Notes under the pieces: generated by a model | What the model was told of the DNA's origin: nothing | Database searches by the model: none | Seen by the model: only the letters and a program-made list of their open reading frames with translations | Position numbers and translations under genes: made by a program | Part shown: positions 27,583 to 38,700 of the stretch, in pieces | Position numbering within the stretch: the first letter of the stretch is position 1 | Layout of the letters: each line of letters opens with the position of its first letter | Source of the DNA: Aurantiochytrium sp. KH105 | Taxonomy: Eukaryota > Sar > Bigyra > Thraustochytrida > Thraustochytriidae | Direction of reading: 5' to 3' | DNA: 64,000 nucleotides | NCBI GenBank assembly: GCA_003116975.1 | Contig: BGKB01000047.1 | Location: 124,001 to 188,000, forward strand

Positions 27583-30500
27583 ATGGTGCGGCTCACGGTG
27601 GATGGCGACGAGCACTGGGTCGTGGCCACCGACGGCGACCAGACGATCCGCGCCAAGGCCGAGTACAGCAAGAGCAGCCGCGCCAAGTGCAGGTTCTGCT
27701 GCGAGAAGATCCTCAAGGACACCCTGCGCGTCGGGAGGCCCGTCAAGTGGGCCGACTGGATCACGAGCTGGAGGCATCCCGACTGCTTCTACGTCGAGGA
27801 TGGCCTCGGGCCCATCGCCGACAGCGAGACGTTTGGCATGGACAAGCTCAAGGAGGAGGACAAGGCTGCGGCGCGCGTTGCTCTCGCACGTCTCAAGCCT
27901 CCCGTCGTCGACGAATCACTCAACCCTGACAATCCGGACTTTGTCAAGCACACCGTCGCCGCAGGCAAGGCCGAAACCCCGACCCGAATGACCACCAAGC
28001 TGCTCCCATTCCAACAAGAAGGACTCCGTTGGCTGCTTGACCAGGAAGCGAGCGAGGTCGCGGGCGGTCTCCTCTGCGACGAAATGGGCATGGGCAAGAC
28101 CATTCAGACTCTCTCGCTCATTGTTGCTAGCAAATTCGGTGAGCGCGATGCGGATGCTGGCGGCGACAAGGCTCTTCACGTGAAACCTGGGCCCACTTTG
28201 GTCATTGCGCCTAGCAGCGCCATGCTGCAGTGGAAGGACGAAATCGAAAACGTCACTCGCGAAAACACACTTAGCGTCCTTGTGTACTACGGCGCGGCGC
28301 GCGGCACGCTTACACCTGCGGATCTGCGCAAGCACGACGTCATTCTTACATCGTATCCGATCCTCGAGTACGAATATCGCAAGTGCGTCGATCGCTGTAA
28401 GGTCGAGTGCAAGTATTGCCAGCGTCGTTTTCTTCCACGCAAGCTCATCGTGCACAATCAGTACTTTTGCGGCCCAAACTCCAAGCGCACGGCGAAGCTT
28501 GCGCTTCGAGATAAAAAGGAGACAGCCGCGAAGAAACAGCAAGCTATGGACAAGGCCATGGCCACGCTCAATATCATCAACAAGGGAGCGAATGTCGTAG
28601 AGGAAGACACGGGCGAAGCAAACGATGCGGCGGCCTCGAAGAAGACGCGTTCATCCGCACGTAAACATTCTCTGCCCACCATGTCGAACATTTATCGTGA
28701 TCTCATGAAGGAAGCAAAGCGCGAACCCACCGGATTTTACGTGTCCAAAGAAGAAGCGCGCAAACAGGCGGCAGAAGCCGCATCCAAGGCTTCCGGGCCC
28801 GTTGCGGATGGCGATGGGTCCACGATTAAAACCGAGGCCCAGGAAACAAATGATTTTGATGAGCCCAATGTGCGAGAGCGCCGCAACCTTTGGGCCTCAG
28901 ACGACGGTACGGCATACTTTTACAAGTGCAAAGCCAAGGTTTGGGCCAGTAACCTCGGCGTCTCTTTTAACTGTCTTCGTACCCAGCCTGTCGTGCTCGA
29001 GGCCACGCAGCGCTCAGGGCTCACGCCTAGCTTCCGCGTAAAGTTCCTTAACGGCGCTGGCGCCGCTCAGTTGAGCATCGACGGGGGTGAAACCTGGGTC
29101 AATTGGGTGGCAGGCCGCTGGATCACCCCCCGAAAAGGTCGACTCAAGAAGGACGAGCACCAAGATGGATGGCAGTGTTCCGGCCCCAAAATGGGGGCCT
29201 TGGTCTCTCGCGTCTTTGACGGCAAGTCAATTGCCGCAGCTGTCGTTGCACATGCACCTGCCTCTGATGATGCCGGAAACGAGAACCCGGCGCTATGGCG
29301 TATTGAGCACACTGATGGTGATGAAGAGGACCTCGAGGAATCCGAGCTCTCCGACGCGCAGAAGCTTTTCGCGCAAGACTTTGTCGCTTCCTTAGCTCCG
29401 AAGCAGGCCACAACATCATCCGTACTTTTGAATGCGGTTGCGGCCATGGCCTCGGAGACCGAAGTGCCCAGGTCCAGTAAAGCTCCCAAGCGCGCGTCTG
29501 CAACAGCCGCCGCGGCGCAGATTAGCAAGGAAAGCGAAAAGACCAGCAAGGCGACGACCACGAACAAAAGGGCCGTGAGAAAGACACGGAGTAAGAAGAA
29601 AGCCAATGGCGCCGGTGGTGATGACGATGATGATGACAACGATTCAGATTTCGAGCCCAAAAGCAGCAGCGACGCTCAGGATGATGACGATGACGATGAC
29701 GACGATGACGATGTCAATGATGAAGAGGCCGGCAAAAGCAAGAGCAAGGGCAAGGCAAACGACGACGATCTTGCGTCCAAAATCGTCGATCTTCGACCTT
29801 GCTTTAGGCCTGTTGAGTGGGGACCTGGAAGCAAAGAAGCAAAGTTCCTCGCGCTGTTTAAATCGCATTTCAAAGCATCCGTCAAAGGAAAACAGGCCGC
29901 CGCAAAGAAGCGCAAGAGGTCAGCACGTCAGCGACGAGGTGGGACCCGTAGTCGAGGTGAGCCCCCTTCCAAAGTAGCCAAGGGAACGAAGGCTGCGCCA
30001 TCCGCGACAGTAAAGAAGGGCAAATATCTCGAAGAGTCATCGGACGAGTCCGATTTCGAGAGCTCGTCCGATGAGGAGGACGAGGATGCCGCCGCGACCG
30101 CAGTTGGTGCGGATCTTGACATCGACATCAAGGAAGCCAAGTCGCGCTGCGAGGGAGATCTCTTTTGGTTTGCGGCGCCAGGGGACGTTGTCGACGATGA
30201 TGGGATCGATATGGGTAGTTCCATTCTTCACTGCATCGGTTGGAATCGGATCGTGCTCGATGAAGCACACAAAATCAAGGATCGCGTCAATTCGACGGCC
30301 AAGGCCACGCTTGCGCTACGAGGCGCGCCGACGCGAGACTTGCAGGACCGTTGGCCCGACGGAGGTCCCTGCTATCGATGGTGTCTTTCCGGCACCCCAT
30401 TGCAGAACCGGGTTGGCGATCTTTACAGTCTTGTGCGGTTTTTGCGCGTTGAGCCCTATGCGTTCTATATGTGCAAAGTGAGCGGATGCGAGTGCCGCTC

Positions 30501-32322
30501 GCTGCACTGGGCAATGGGCCGAGGCGGTCGTGTATGCGACGGTTGTGGTCACCCTCCCATGCGACATTTTTCGTACTTTAACAAGGTTGTTGTGAACCCT
30601 ATCAAACGAAATGGATACGTCGGCGAAGGCCGCGTCGCTATGAAGCTTTTGCGCGACGACGTGCTTGGCAAGCTCATGTTGCGCAGAACCAAGAAAGAGC
30701 GTCAGGCCGACATCAAATTGCCTCCTTGTTCTGTCGAAGTTCGCAACCTTAAGTTTACCGAGCATGAGCGTGACTTTTACGAGAGCGTCTACAAGAATAC
30801 ACGCTCCAAATTTGACACCTACGTTGGCAAGGGCACGGTTCTACACAATTATGCGCACATTTTCGAACTTTTGTCTCGTCTCCGTCGCGCTGCAGACCAT
30901 CCTTATCTTGTCGTGCATGGCGCGGGTGACGACCCTTTTGGAACGAGCCAAGCAGCCGGTGACCGTACCAAGCGAACAGATATTTGCGGCCTTTGTCACT
31001 TTGATATTGAGACGCTCGAAGAAGTCGCCGTGTCGCAGTGTAAGCACACTTTTCATCGCAACTGCATGGACAATTACATTGCCAAGTATCAGGGCGAGAA
31101 CGATGAAGACGACGACGAAGACGACGAAGACGGGTCTGATCCCGTTGCGGAAGACTCTGGCCTTGTCCTCGGCCATGATGGTGTGACCAAGGAGAAGAAG
31201 GCTAAGCGGCGTCCTCCGAAAAAGGGTCGCAAAACGAAGACTTCCAAGTCCAAGTCACCTGCCGCCAAGGTGAAGAGCGAAACGCCGAACTGCCCGCTTT
31301 GCTACGTTCCTTTGAGCATTACGCTGAACCTTAAGGGCGGCACCGAGGGAAACCAGCTTTCAAGTACGGGTATGATGGGAAGCGCGATGGAATGCGGAAC
31401 GAGCGCCGACGAAGACCTTTGCGTGGTGTGCATGGATCGTCAGCGTGACGCCCTTCTTTTGCCATGCGGTCACATCTATCTTTGCATGCAGTGCGCACGT
31501 GGTCTCGACAACCGCGTTTGCCCGATGTGCCGGACCTCGATCTCACGTATCACGCGCGTGGATCCCAACGTTGATGCTCCAATGAAGCAGGCAGTTGTCA
31601 AGGAGATCTTGGACAAGGAGCAGCAAGCAGCGGGCGAGGCGACCTCGACGCACGGAGTTCCCAAGCGCAAGATGGCGCCACCGTCTGCAGAGAGCGACAA
31701 GATCCTCAAGACGGCGCAAAAGGCGAGCGCCCTCATCGGTCGGCGCAGCATTATGCAGCGCATCAATACCCGCAAGTTTTCGTCAAGCACCAAGGTCGAA
31801 GCCGTTGTGAACGAGGTGAAAAATATGATGCGCGATGAGCGCAAGGACACCGATGAGTTGAACAAGGCCATTGTCTTTTCGCAGTACAACGACATGCTCG
31901 ATCTCATTCAATGGCGCCTTTCTTCCGCCGGCATTGTTACGGTCAAGCTCGTTGGCGCGCTGTCTATGGTAGAAAGACGTGCTGTGCTCGAGGCCTTTAA
32001 AACGCGTGACGAGGTCCGCGTCATTCTTCTTAGCTTGAAGGCTGGTGGTGAGGGTCTCAATTTGACGGAAGCCTCGCACGTCTTTCTGTGCGATCCGTGG
32101 TGGAATCAAGCCGTGAGCGATCAGGCCATTATGCGTTGTCATCGCATCGGTCAGAAACGGTCCGTCACCGCAGTTCACTTTGTCATCAAGGATTCCATCG
32201 AGGAAAAGATGATGCAACTACAGGAAAAGAAATCTCTCATCTTCGATGGCGCAGTCGACGGCAACACGGCAGCCATGACCAAGCTTACCGAGGAGGATCT
32301 TCGATTTCTCTTCTCGCGCTAA
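27583..32322 (+). CDS. Rad16-like SNF2 ATPase with PARP-type zinc finger and two RING fingers
   Basis: A 1579-residue nuclear protein. In order: a PARP-type zinc finger (C36, C39, H65, C68; KWADWITSW); SNF2 motif I DEMGMGKT (166-173); LVIAPSSAMLQW; a C2HC knuckle CKYCQRRFLPRKLIVHNQYF as in Rad16 kin; and an insertion of about 600 residues that includes a Tudor-like FDGKSIAAAVV...DGDEEDLEESEL block and acidic runs. Then come DEAH (893-896), SGTPLQNR, and the Rad16-specific Cys/His segment CDGCGHPPMRHFSYFN. The first RING (from about 1134) is split by 70 charged residues before CPLC. A second compact RING is DLCVVCMD...CGHIYLC...CPMC (1278-1320). Helicase C ends with KAGGEGLNLTEA and RCHRIGQ. 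Rad16/Rad5-type enzymes move DNA-bound proteins and act as E3 ligases in repair. Family firm; substrate unknown. Confidence 0.92.
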   Translation: MVRLTVDGDEHWVVATDGDQTIRAKAEYSKSSRAKCRFCCEKILKDTLRVGRPVKWADWITSWRHPDCFYVEDGLGPIADSETFGMDKLKEEDKAAARVALARLKPPVVDESLNPDNPDFVKHTVAAGKAETPTRMTTKLLPFQQEGLRWLLDQEASEVAGGLLCDEMGMGKTIQTLSLIVASKFGERDADAGGDKALHVKPGPTLVIAPSSAMLQWKDEIENVTRENTLSVLVYYGAARGTLTPADLRKHDVILTSYPILEYEYRKCVDRCKVECKYCQRRFLPRKLIVHNQYFCGPNSKRTAKLALRDKKETAAKKQQAMDKAMATLNIINKGANVVEEDTGEANDAAASKKTRSSARKHSLPTMSNIYRDLMKEAKREPTGFYVSKEEARKQAAEAASKASGPVADGDGSTIKTEAQETNDFDEPNVRERRNLWASDDGTAYFYKCKAKVWASNLGVSFNCLRTQPVVLEATQRSGLTPSFRVKFLNGAGAAQLSIDGGETWVNWVAGRWITPRKGRLKKDEHQDGWQCSGPKMGALVSRVFDGKSIAAAVVAHAPASDDAGNENPALWRIEHTDGDEEDLEESELSDAQKLFAQDFVASLAPKQATTSSVLLNAVAAMASETEVPRSSKAPKRASATAAAAQISKESEKTSKATTTNKRAVRKTRSKKKANGAGGDDDDDDNDSDFEPKSSSDAQDDDDDDDDDDDVNDEEAGKSKSKGKANDDDLASKIVDLRPCFRPVEWGPGSKEAKFLALFKSHFKASVKGKQAAAKKRKRSARQRRGGTRSRGEPPSKVAKGTKAAPSATVKKGKYLEESSDESDFESSSDEEDEDAAATAVGADLDIDIKEAKSRCEGDLFWFAAPGDVVDDDGIDMGSSILHCIGWNRIVLDEAHKIKDRVNSTAKATLALRGAPTRDLQDRWPDGGPCYRWCLSGTPLQNRVGDLYSLVRFLRVEPYAFYMCKVSGCECRSLHWAMGRGGRVCDGCGHPPMRHFSYFNKVVVNPIKRNGYVGEGRVAMKLLRDDVLGKLMLRRTKKERQADIKLPPCSVEVRNLKFTEHERDFYESVYKNTRSKFDTYVGKGTVLHNYAHIFELLSRLRRAADHPYLVVHGAGDDPFGTSQAAGDRTKRTDICGLCHFDIETLEEVAVSQCKHTFHRNCMDNYIAKYQGENDEDDDEDDEDGSDPVAEDSGLVLGHDGVTKEKKAKRRPPKKGRKTKTSKSKSPAAKVKSETPNCPLCYVPLSITLNLKGGTEGNQLSSTGMMGSAMECGTSADEDLCVVCMDRQRDALLLPCGHIYLCMQCARGLDNRVCPMCRTSISRITRVDPNVDAPMKQAVVKEILDKEQQAAGEATSTHGVPKRKMAPPSAESDKILKTAQKASALIGRRSIMQRINTRKFSSSTKVEAVVNEVKNMMRDERKDTDELNKAIVFSQYNDMLDLIQWRLSSAGIVTVKLVGALSMVERRAVLEAFKTRDEVRVILLSLKAGGEGLNLTEASHVFLCDPWWNQAVSDQAIMRCHRIGQKRSVTAVHFVIKDSIEEKMMQLQEKKSLIFDGAVDGNTAAMTKLTEEDLRFLFSR

Positions 32323-32745
32323 GCACACGCTGCACGCCCAAGTATAAATTGGTACTTCTATTTTTTCTCTCTCTCATGCTCACTTTTAGCTACTTTTTTT
32401 CTCCCTGTCTTCTCGTGACCCAGAGTCTGATCTCGGATTCCTTATCCGCACAGACGCACTGCCAGCCATGCCACGGCAAGTCTTCTCCCCCCTTTCCCTC
32501 TCTTCCTTTTTGATGAATCACTTCATGAATTTGAACTTTGGGAACATTCAACGGACACCTGAACGTTTGGTCGAAACAGTCGCCTGGAGAGCGAGTGAGA
32601 CTAGCAGAGACTCGTCTCTTATCACTCGGCATAGCTTGCTCATCCGGGCTAATCAGTCAGGAATAGAAAATAATTCTTTAGCCATAGCTAGACTTGGCTA
32701 GGTCAGTCCTCAAACCGGGCGGCCTCCGTGCCGGCCTTGTCGCGG
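32323..32745. other. intergenic region
   Basis: Between the Rad16-like gene and the IQ/EF-hand gene, same orientation. CT-rich at 32358-32420. Nothing further seen. Confidence 0.5.
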
Positions 32746-35700
32746 ATGCCGGCTGCGCGCCGGCCACGCAGCGTGGCACCGCGTGGGCGGCATGCGACTG
32801 CTGCAGCCGAGGCTGTCGAGAACAATGCGTCTACAGTCCTCGACAACGAGAAGGGAAAGCCGGCCCACTCGTTCACAGCCGCGACGGGCACCTCGACGAC
32901 AGCGATGAGATCCACGTCGAGATTAACACAAGAAAAAGGAGCAGATGGTACAACGTCGTCGAGGGCATTTATCAAGCGAACATCACCAGAGTCTGTAGCG
33001 ATGTCTGTAGCGATGTCAGAAACGGAAGAGCCTGGCTGGGGTCCCTTGCGATCGAGAAAGAAGCAAACTTCTACGAAACCACGACAAACACGCGACAGAA
33101 GCTCGAAAAAGCGACCGCGCCAAAACCTGCATAGGATTGGCGTCGAACCAGCTGCGCCAGCACCTCCGCTGCTTTATTTGCCTCTTGGCTCAGCTGCGCC
33201 CATGAAACAAAAGAAGTCAGCGGGAATGCTTTTAGCAGGGACAGACTCTCGCGCAGAGGAAGAGCACCCAAAGGTCAGACGTGCGCGCATGGAGCGTCTC
33301 GAACAGACCCGCAGGCTCTTGCAAGTTCCTCGTACATTGACCACATCCCCTCGCGCTTCGCGTCACCAAACGACGCAAGGCCGCGAACACCCGCAGCAAA
33401 CCTCTTCAACGCCTTTGCTGCCGACACACGGCGGGACGCGTGGTCAACGTCTTGAAAACCGCAAGAAACAGGCGATTAACGTGGAGAAGCGTCTTCATGA
33501 TCAGCTCCAAGTCGATGCACGGCGGGCTGTGGAAGGTCTTCCCGCCGACTTTCTCAGCAGTCTGCAGCTTCGATGCTATGCCCTCGAGCGCGGCGCGGAC
33601 GTGATATTGCGGATCTTTGACCGTCTCGTGAACGCTCGTACACGGGAGGCAATGGCCATTTGGAAGGCCTTCGACGAGGCGGCCAAGGCCCGAGAGCAAC
33701 ACCATAAAATTCTTGCATTCACCCAGCAGCGAGGCTTGCTTCTTTTGCAGGAGATGATGCGACGTGTCCAGCTCGGAGCGCTTGTGCGAGTCATGGAAAA
33801 GTGGAAAGAGTCTGCTCTCGTTCACCCCCGAAGATTGGAAAACCTTGCTGCCGCATTACAAATACAGCGTTGGGCACGCGGGCAATTAGCTGTCTCAAAC
33901 TTTCGTAAGGAACGCGCAGCTCGGAGACATGCGGTTCGAAATGAGGCGGCGCGAAAGATCCAATCGCTTGCTCGTAGGTGGCTGGCCACACGGCTGACGC
34001 AGCGTCTTTTGCGTGCCCGTGCACGAGAGTCTGCGGCGATTCGCATTCAACAGTTTGCTCGCATCATTGTCGCCAAGGTGGTTTTCCGGCAGAGGATCCT
34101 TGATGCGGTCGAGGAAAAAAAGCAGCGCGTCGCCGCGACGCAGGTGCAGTGTCTCGTGCGTGGTCACTTTGCGAGACGACGCGTTGCTCTGCTTCGCCAG
34201 CAACGTCGAGAATTTATCGCTGCGACAATTATTCAATGTGCAGCACGCTCGTGGATGGCAAGGTTACAAACAGAACGCCGGCGCGCCATCATTGCTGCTG
34301 CAGCCGCAGACGCCTCGAGGCTTGCTTTTGAGGCTGCAAGGCGCGAGATCTCTGCAGCCATGATTCAGCGCCTCTACCGCATGTACAGGCGGCACGCCAT
34401 CTTCAACACTGCTGCAGAAGCGATGATGGAGATGACGCTGGCAGCGGATCGGGACATCGCTGCGCGCAAAATTCAGCAATTCGTGCGAGAAGTCTCTATT
34501 TACCGCATGATGAAGCAGCTGCAAATCAACGTGGAAACTAACATTCTTGAGAGCACCATCCGAATTCAGGCTCAAGTACGCGCATATTGGGCGCGCCAAG
34601 AATTCACTCGACGTCGCAAAGAGTATCGTGAGCGCAGAATTGCAGCAATCCGCCTGCAAGCATCGAGACGTGGACAGGTCGGTCGGAAAGCCGCAGTCGA
34701 GCGGCGCCGGTCCTCCATTAACCTTGTGCAGAAGCTTGAGCAAGCACGCTGGACACAATTACGTCAACGACTTGGCCGTCGCGTTATCAAAAGATTTTTG
34801 GACCGTCGTCGCTTTGTTCTCCAGCTGAGTTTCGAAGGCTGGAAACGGGCGCTGCAGGTGATGCGTGAGGAGCGAGAGGAGCAAAAGCTGCTTCAGGCGC
34901 TCCGCCAAATGCGCATGGCGCATCTCGCGCGCCTCTTTCGATCGTGGTGTACTTTTGTCGAGGCTCAGAAGCAACGTCGGGACCTCATGCGCCGTGCCAT
35001 CAACCATCTGCGTCTCCGTACATACACGAGGACGTTTGCGCAATGGGTCGAAGTGGTTCACGCTTCGCATGCCCACAAGCAGAAGCTTGTAAAGGTCTTT
35101 CTGGCCTGCGTGGATCTGAACGCACTCAACTCGCGAAGACAAGTCGAGCTGCGAAATCTCGCCGAAGCCTTCGCGTGGAACATAATGTGCACAATGGCGA
35201 TGCGTCAGATTCGCGAAGTCGTCTATGTGCGGCGGCTCCAGATGCAGCGAGCAGCGGCCCATTACGAGCGCGAGTGGGTCAAGCGAACGCCCGGCCGACG
35301 CTTCGCACGATGGACCTTGTTCGTAGAGCTTGCCAAGCACAGACGTGATCAACATCGACGTGCTGAACGCCTTCGAGACGAGCATGCAGTTAAGAAAGCC
35401 CGCGCTGCATGGAGAGCTTACATGGTGTACAAGGAACTTCGACGAGCCCAAAACGCCAAGGCTCTCGCGCATCGTCTGGTGGCCTTGCAGCAGTGGGCCA
35501 TTCGCTCTTGGAGAGAGGGCGTTCAGGTAATCAAGCACGATCGAGCGAACTGGGCTGCAGCCGAAGCGCTGTGCGATCGTCATCGTGCAAGACGTGCTTT
35601 TTGGGGGGTGCATTTGGGGGTGATGGAGATATTGCGCATGCGCGCAGCCTTTGCGAAAGCAATTGCCCATGATCAGCGCAAAACATTGAGTGTTGCCCTT

Positions 35701-38700
35701 CAGCGACTGTTCGAAATTACACATGAGGAGTTGATGCGTCGACGCAACGCGGCAGCACTGATTCTCCAGTGCGCCTGGCGACGCCGATGGGCTCGTCTCG
35801 AGCGCTTTCAGCTCTGGATGGCACGCGAGTACAGGCGTGAAAGGGAGCGCCTGCGAGAACTCGAGGCAAAACGCCTTGCTTTCCAAACGGCTCGCAAACT
35901 CCAGGTTCTTGAAAGCCCTGATGTGCTGGAAAAGGCACGAGACGCTTCACATCGCGCGCACATTTTTGTATTTACCGCGCCTTGGGTTCCTGCGCGTCAG
36001 CACGAACATCTCACAGGTGTTCTTGCGTTGGGAAACGCAAAAGAAGCAGGACTTCGGTGTCTCGTATCGCTCGACCAGATTGGAGTGGAGAAAGCACTCG
36101 ACTTTGATGCTCGGGCCTTTCCTTGCAGCACGCTTGTGTGGTTCGGGCATGCTTGTGGCATCGACAAACCGGATGAGGCGTGGACAAAAACCACGTCTCG
36201 CTTCATTCGCATGGTTCTCGATCCGCTGCGAGATGCGCTGCGCGAAGTCCCCACAGCAGGACTTGATTGGGACGCTCGCACGTGCATTCCATTTCCTGGA
36301 GAAAAGGACATGGTCCGCGCAGTGAGTGCTGCACAGAGAAAGGCGCAAGAGCTTAGCCCTGTTGCCTTGGCTAAAGCTGCTACCTGCATACAAACCTTGT
36401 ACAGACACACACGCACATGGATATTAACAAAAAAATGGCAGACGTTGGTCAACGATGTCGTTCGCGCCGAGAAAAAAGCTCGCGAGGCGCTCTTTTGGGA
36501 GAAGCAATCATATGTTGCCTATGAGACGCATCGAGATGGTCAACCGGCACGGAAATTCCATTTTAATCACAAGCTTGCCGATTCCACGTGGGCTGAGGTC
36601 CTGCCATTACAGCGCCGGGCGCTTCCACTCATCCTCGTTTCTTCAACAGGCCACGTGCAAGAGCTTGATGGCCTGGTCAGAGGTTCGAGTGTAACTGACC
36701 TTCGCAGGCGAATTGAAAAAGAGCTAAACCTCTCGTGCGACGCACAGCGCGTATGCTTGCGTCCGGACGGGGTATGGTTTGATGGGAGCATCATCATTCC
36801 AATTTACAACCGTGATCCAGAAGCGAAAATCGGCGCTGGGGCGAGCGTGGAGGTTTTAGACTTGGAAAGCAATACGTGGAGACCCGGGGTGGTCATCAAG
36901 GTTGACGCAAGCGAAAACGTCGACGTTGAGTTTGAAGAGGAGGATGCGCAGAGCCCAATCGACGCCAGCAAGTCAAAACGCGCTTCTCTGCAACGTTCGA
37001 ATACCGAAAAGCCCGCCATCGTGGCCGCGACGAAGCAAAGTCCCGAACTGTATTCCTTTCAACGTGGAAAGACCGAGACTGCCATGACAGAAGCTGCCAA
37101 GGTCAGCATTCGGCGGGAAATTCCAAGGAGCGAAGTCAGGCTCCGCGAACTCGTCGATATGGATGCAACGCATTCTCTTTTTGATCTCGGATTCCGCGCA
37201 GGCGCAGTTGTCGAAGTGTCTCCCAAGCTAGAAGTGTCTTTGCAGACCAAGGAAAAGAACGAAGCGGAGCCAAAGGAAGACGCAGTGAGAGCGGCGAATC
37301 CGGTCTCCAAGGAAAAGACTGCAAATTCTTCGATAGCGCAAGAGGAGGACGAATTTGCCATCTTGTGCGAGGGTGGGTGCGACGGATCTGGCGAGCTCTT
37401 GTGTCGGGAATGCAAAAAGGTCTTTTGCGATGCTTGCTTTATTAGGGTGCACAAGAGTGAAGATGCCGTTGACGAGCTTGGCGAGTTTGACGCGTACTTG
37501 CATCAAAGACGGCACGCGAAACATCACTTTGTGCCCATCGAAATGACCAAAATTGCAGACTCCATTCGCGATTCAATGCCTAACTCAGGAAAGAATCTGG
37601 CCGGCCTCCGTCTACAAAAGACAATGCTTAGGCTGGAAAAGACGGGTAGGGCTCCGACGTTTGCACAGTTGCGTCGGATGAGCAAGCTGGCCGAAACACA
37701 AGCCGAACTTGCTCTCAAACCACGAGCTCGACGCCAAGGCCCGCAGTTCTGTACAGAGTGTAATGTTCGCCTTGTCCAAGTCAATTGCTCCGCGTGCAGC
37801 GACAGCTTTTGCAAACTGTGTTTCGCGCACCTTCACGACAAAGGTGCACGTATGAAGCACAGTCCAAGTAATTTGACTGGCAATGGCAAGCCACTGGCAG
37901 GCATGGAATGGTCTATGCGCGAGCTTAAGGACCGTAAGTGGCAATGCAAATTTACTGTTGCGGAAGCAAAGTCCGCTGCGGAGGAGGCCGAGCGCTTGCG
38001 GCTTGCAGAGCTTGCGGCTGCTGAATACATCATCAAAGAAGCGTTCCAGAGGTACGACGCTGACGGAAGCGGGGCACTGGATGCAGAGGAGCTCAAAGGC
38101 TTTCTTCGAAATGAAATTTGCGAGCCGGTCTCGGACGAAGAAGTGCAAGAGGCGATCCGACGGATAGATACGGACCAGAATGGCCTCATTGAGCTCAGCG
38201 AGCTTTTGGAGTGGTTTGTGGATCTCCGCAAGCAAGAAGGCCGTGATTCGGCAAAGATGAGACTGTTGCGGATGAATCTGCAAGCGAAAAAGCGGTCGCG
38301 CATGTTCAAGGAGCAAGTCGACGCAATGCTGCCAAGGGAAAAGCTTGAGAGTACGCGAAAGTATCTCGAGGAGCAGGCGAAGAAATGGCGCGAGCGGCGT
38401 CCGCCCGTGCCGGGCTACAGTTTTTGCTCACAATTGCAGAAGAGCGACTTCTCTGCTATGCTGCCACTCTTTGAGAGGTACGTCAAGAGGGAATTTAAGC
38501 TTGATGTGAACTTGCAAATTCGTCATGGACTATCACAACCCCAAGAAAAAATCGAACGCATGAAGGTGGCCTTCACTTCGGTCTTTATGCCCAATTACAA
38601 CCGTGGCGTCTTGCCGCGAATTTACTATGAGGACATGCGCGAAATCGCGCACGAAGGTGTGTCGTATCTGCAGCGATGGAGCGAAGAAAAGGACTACTTT

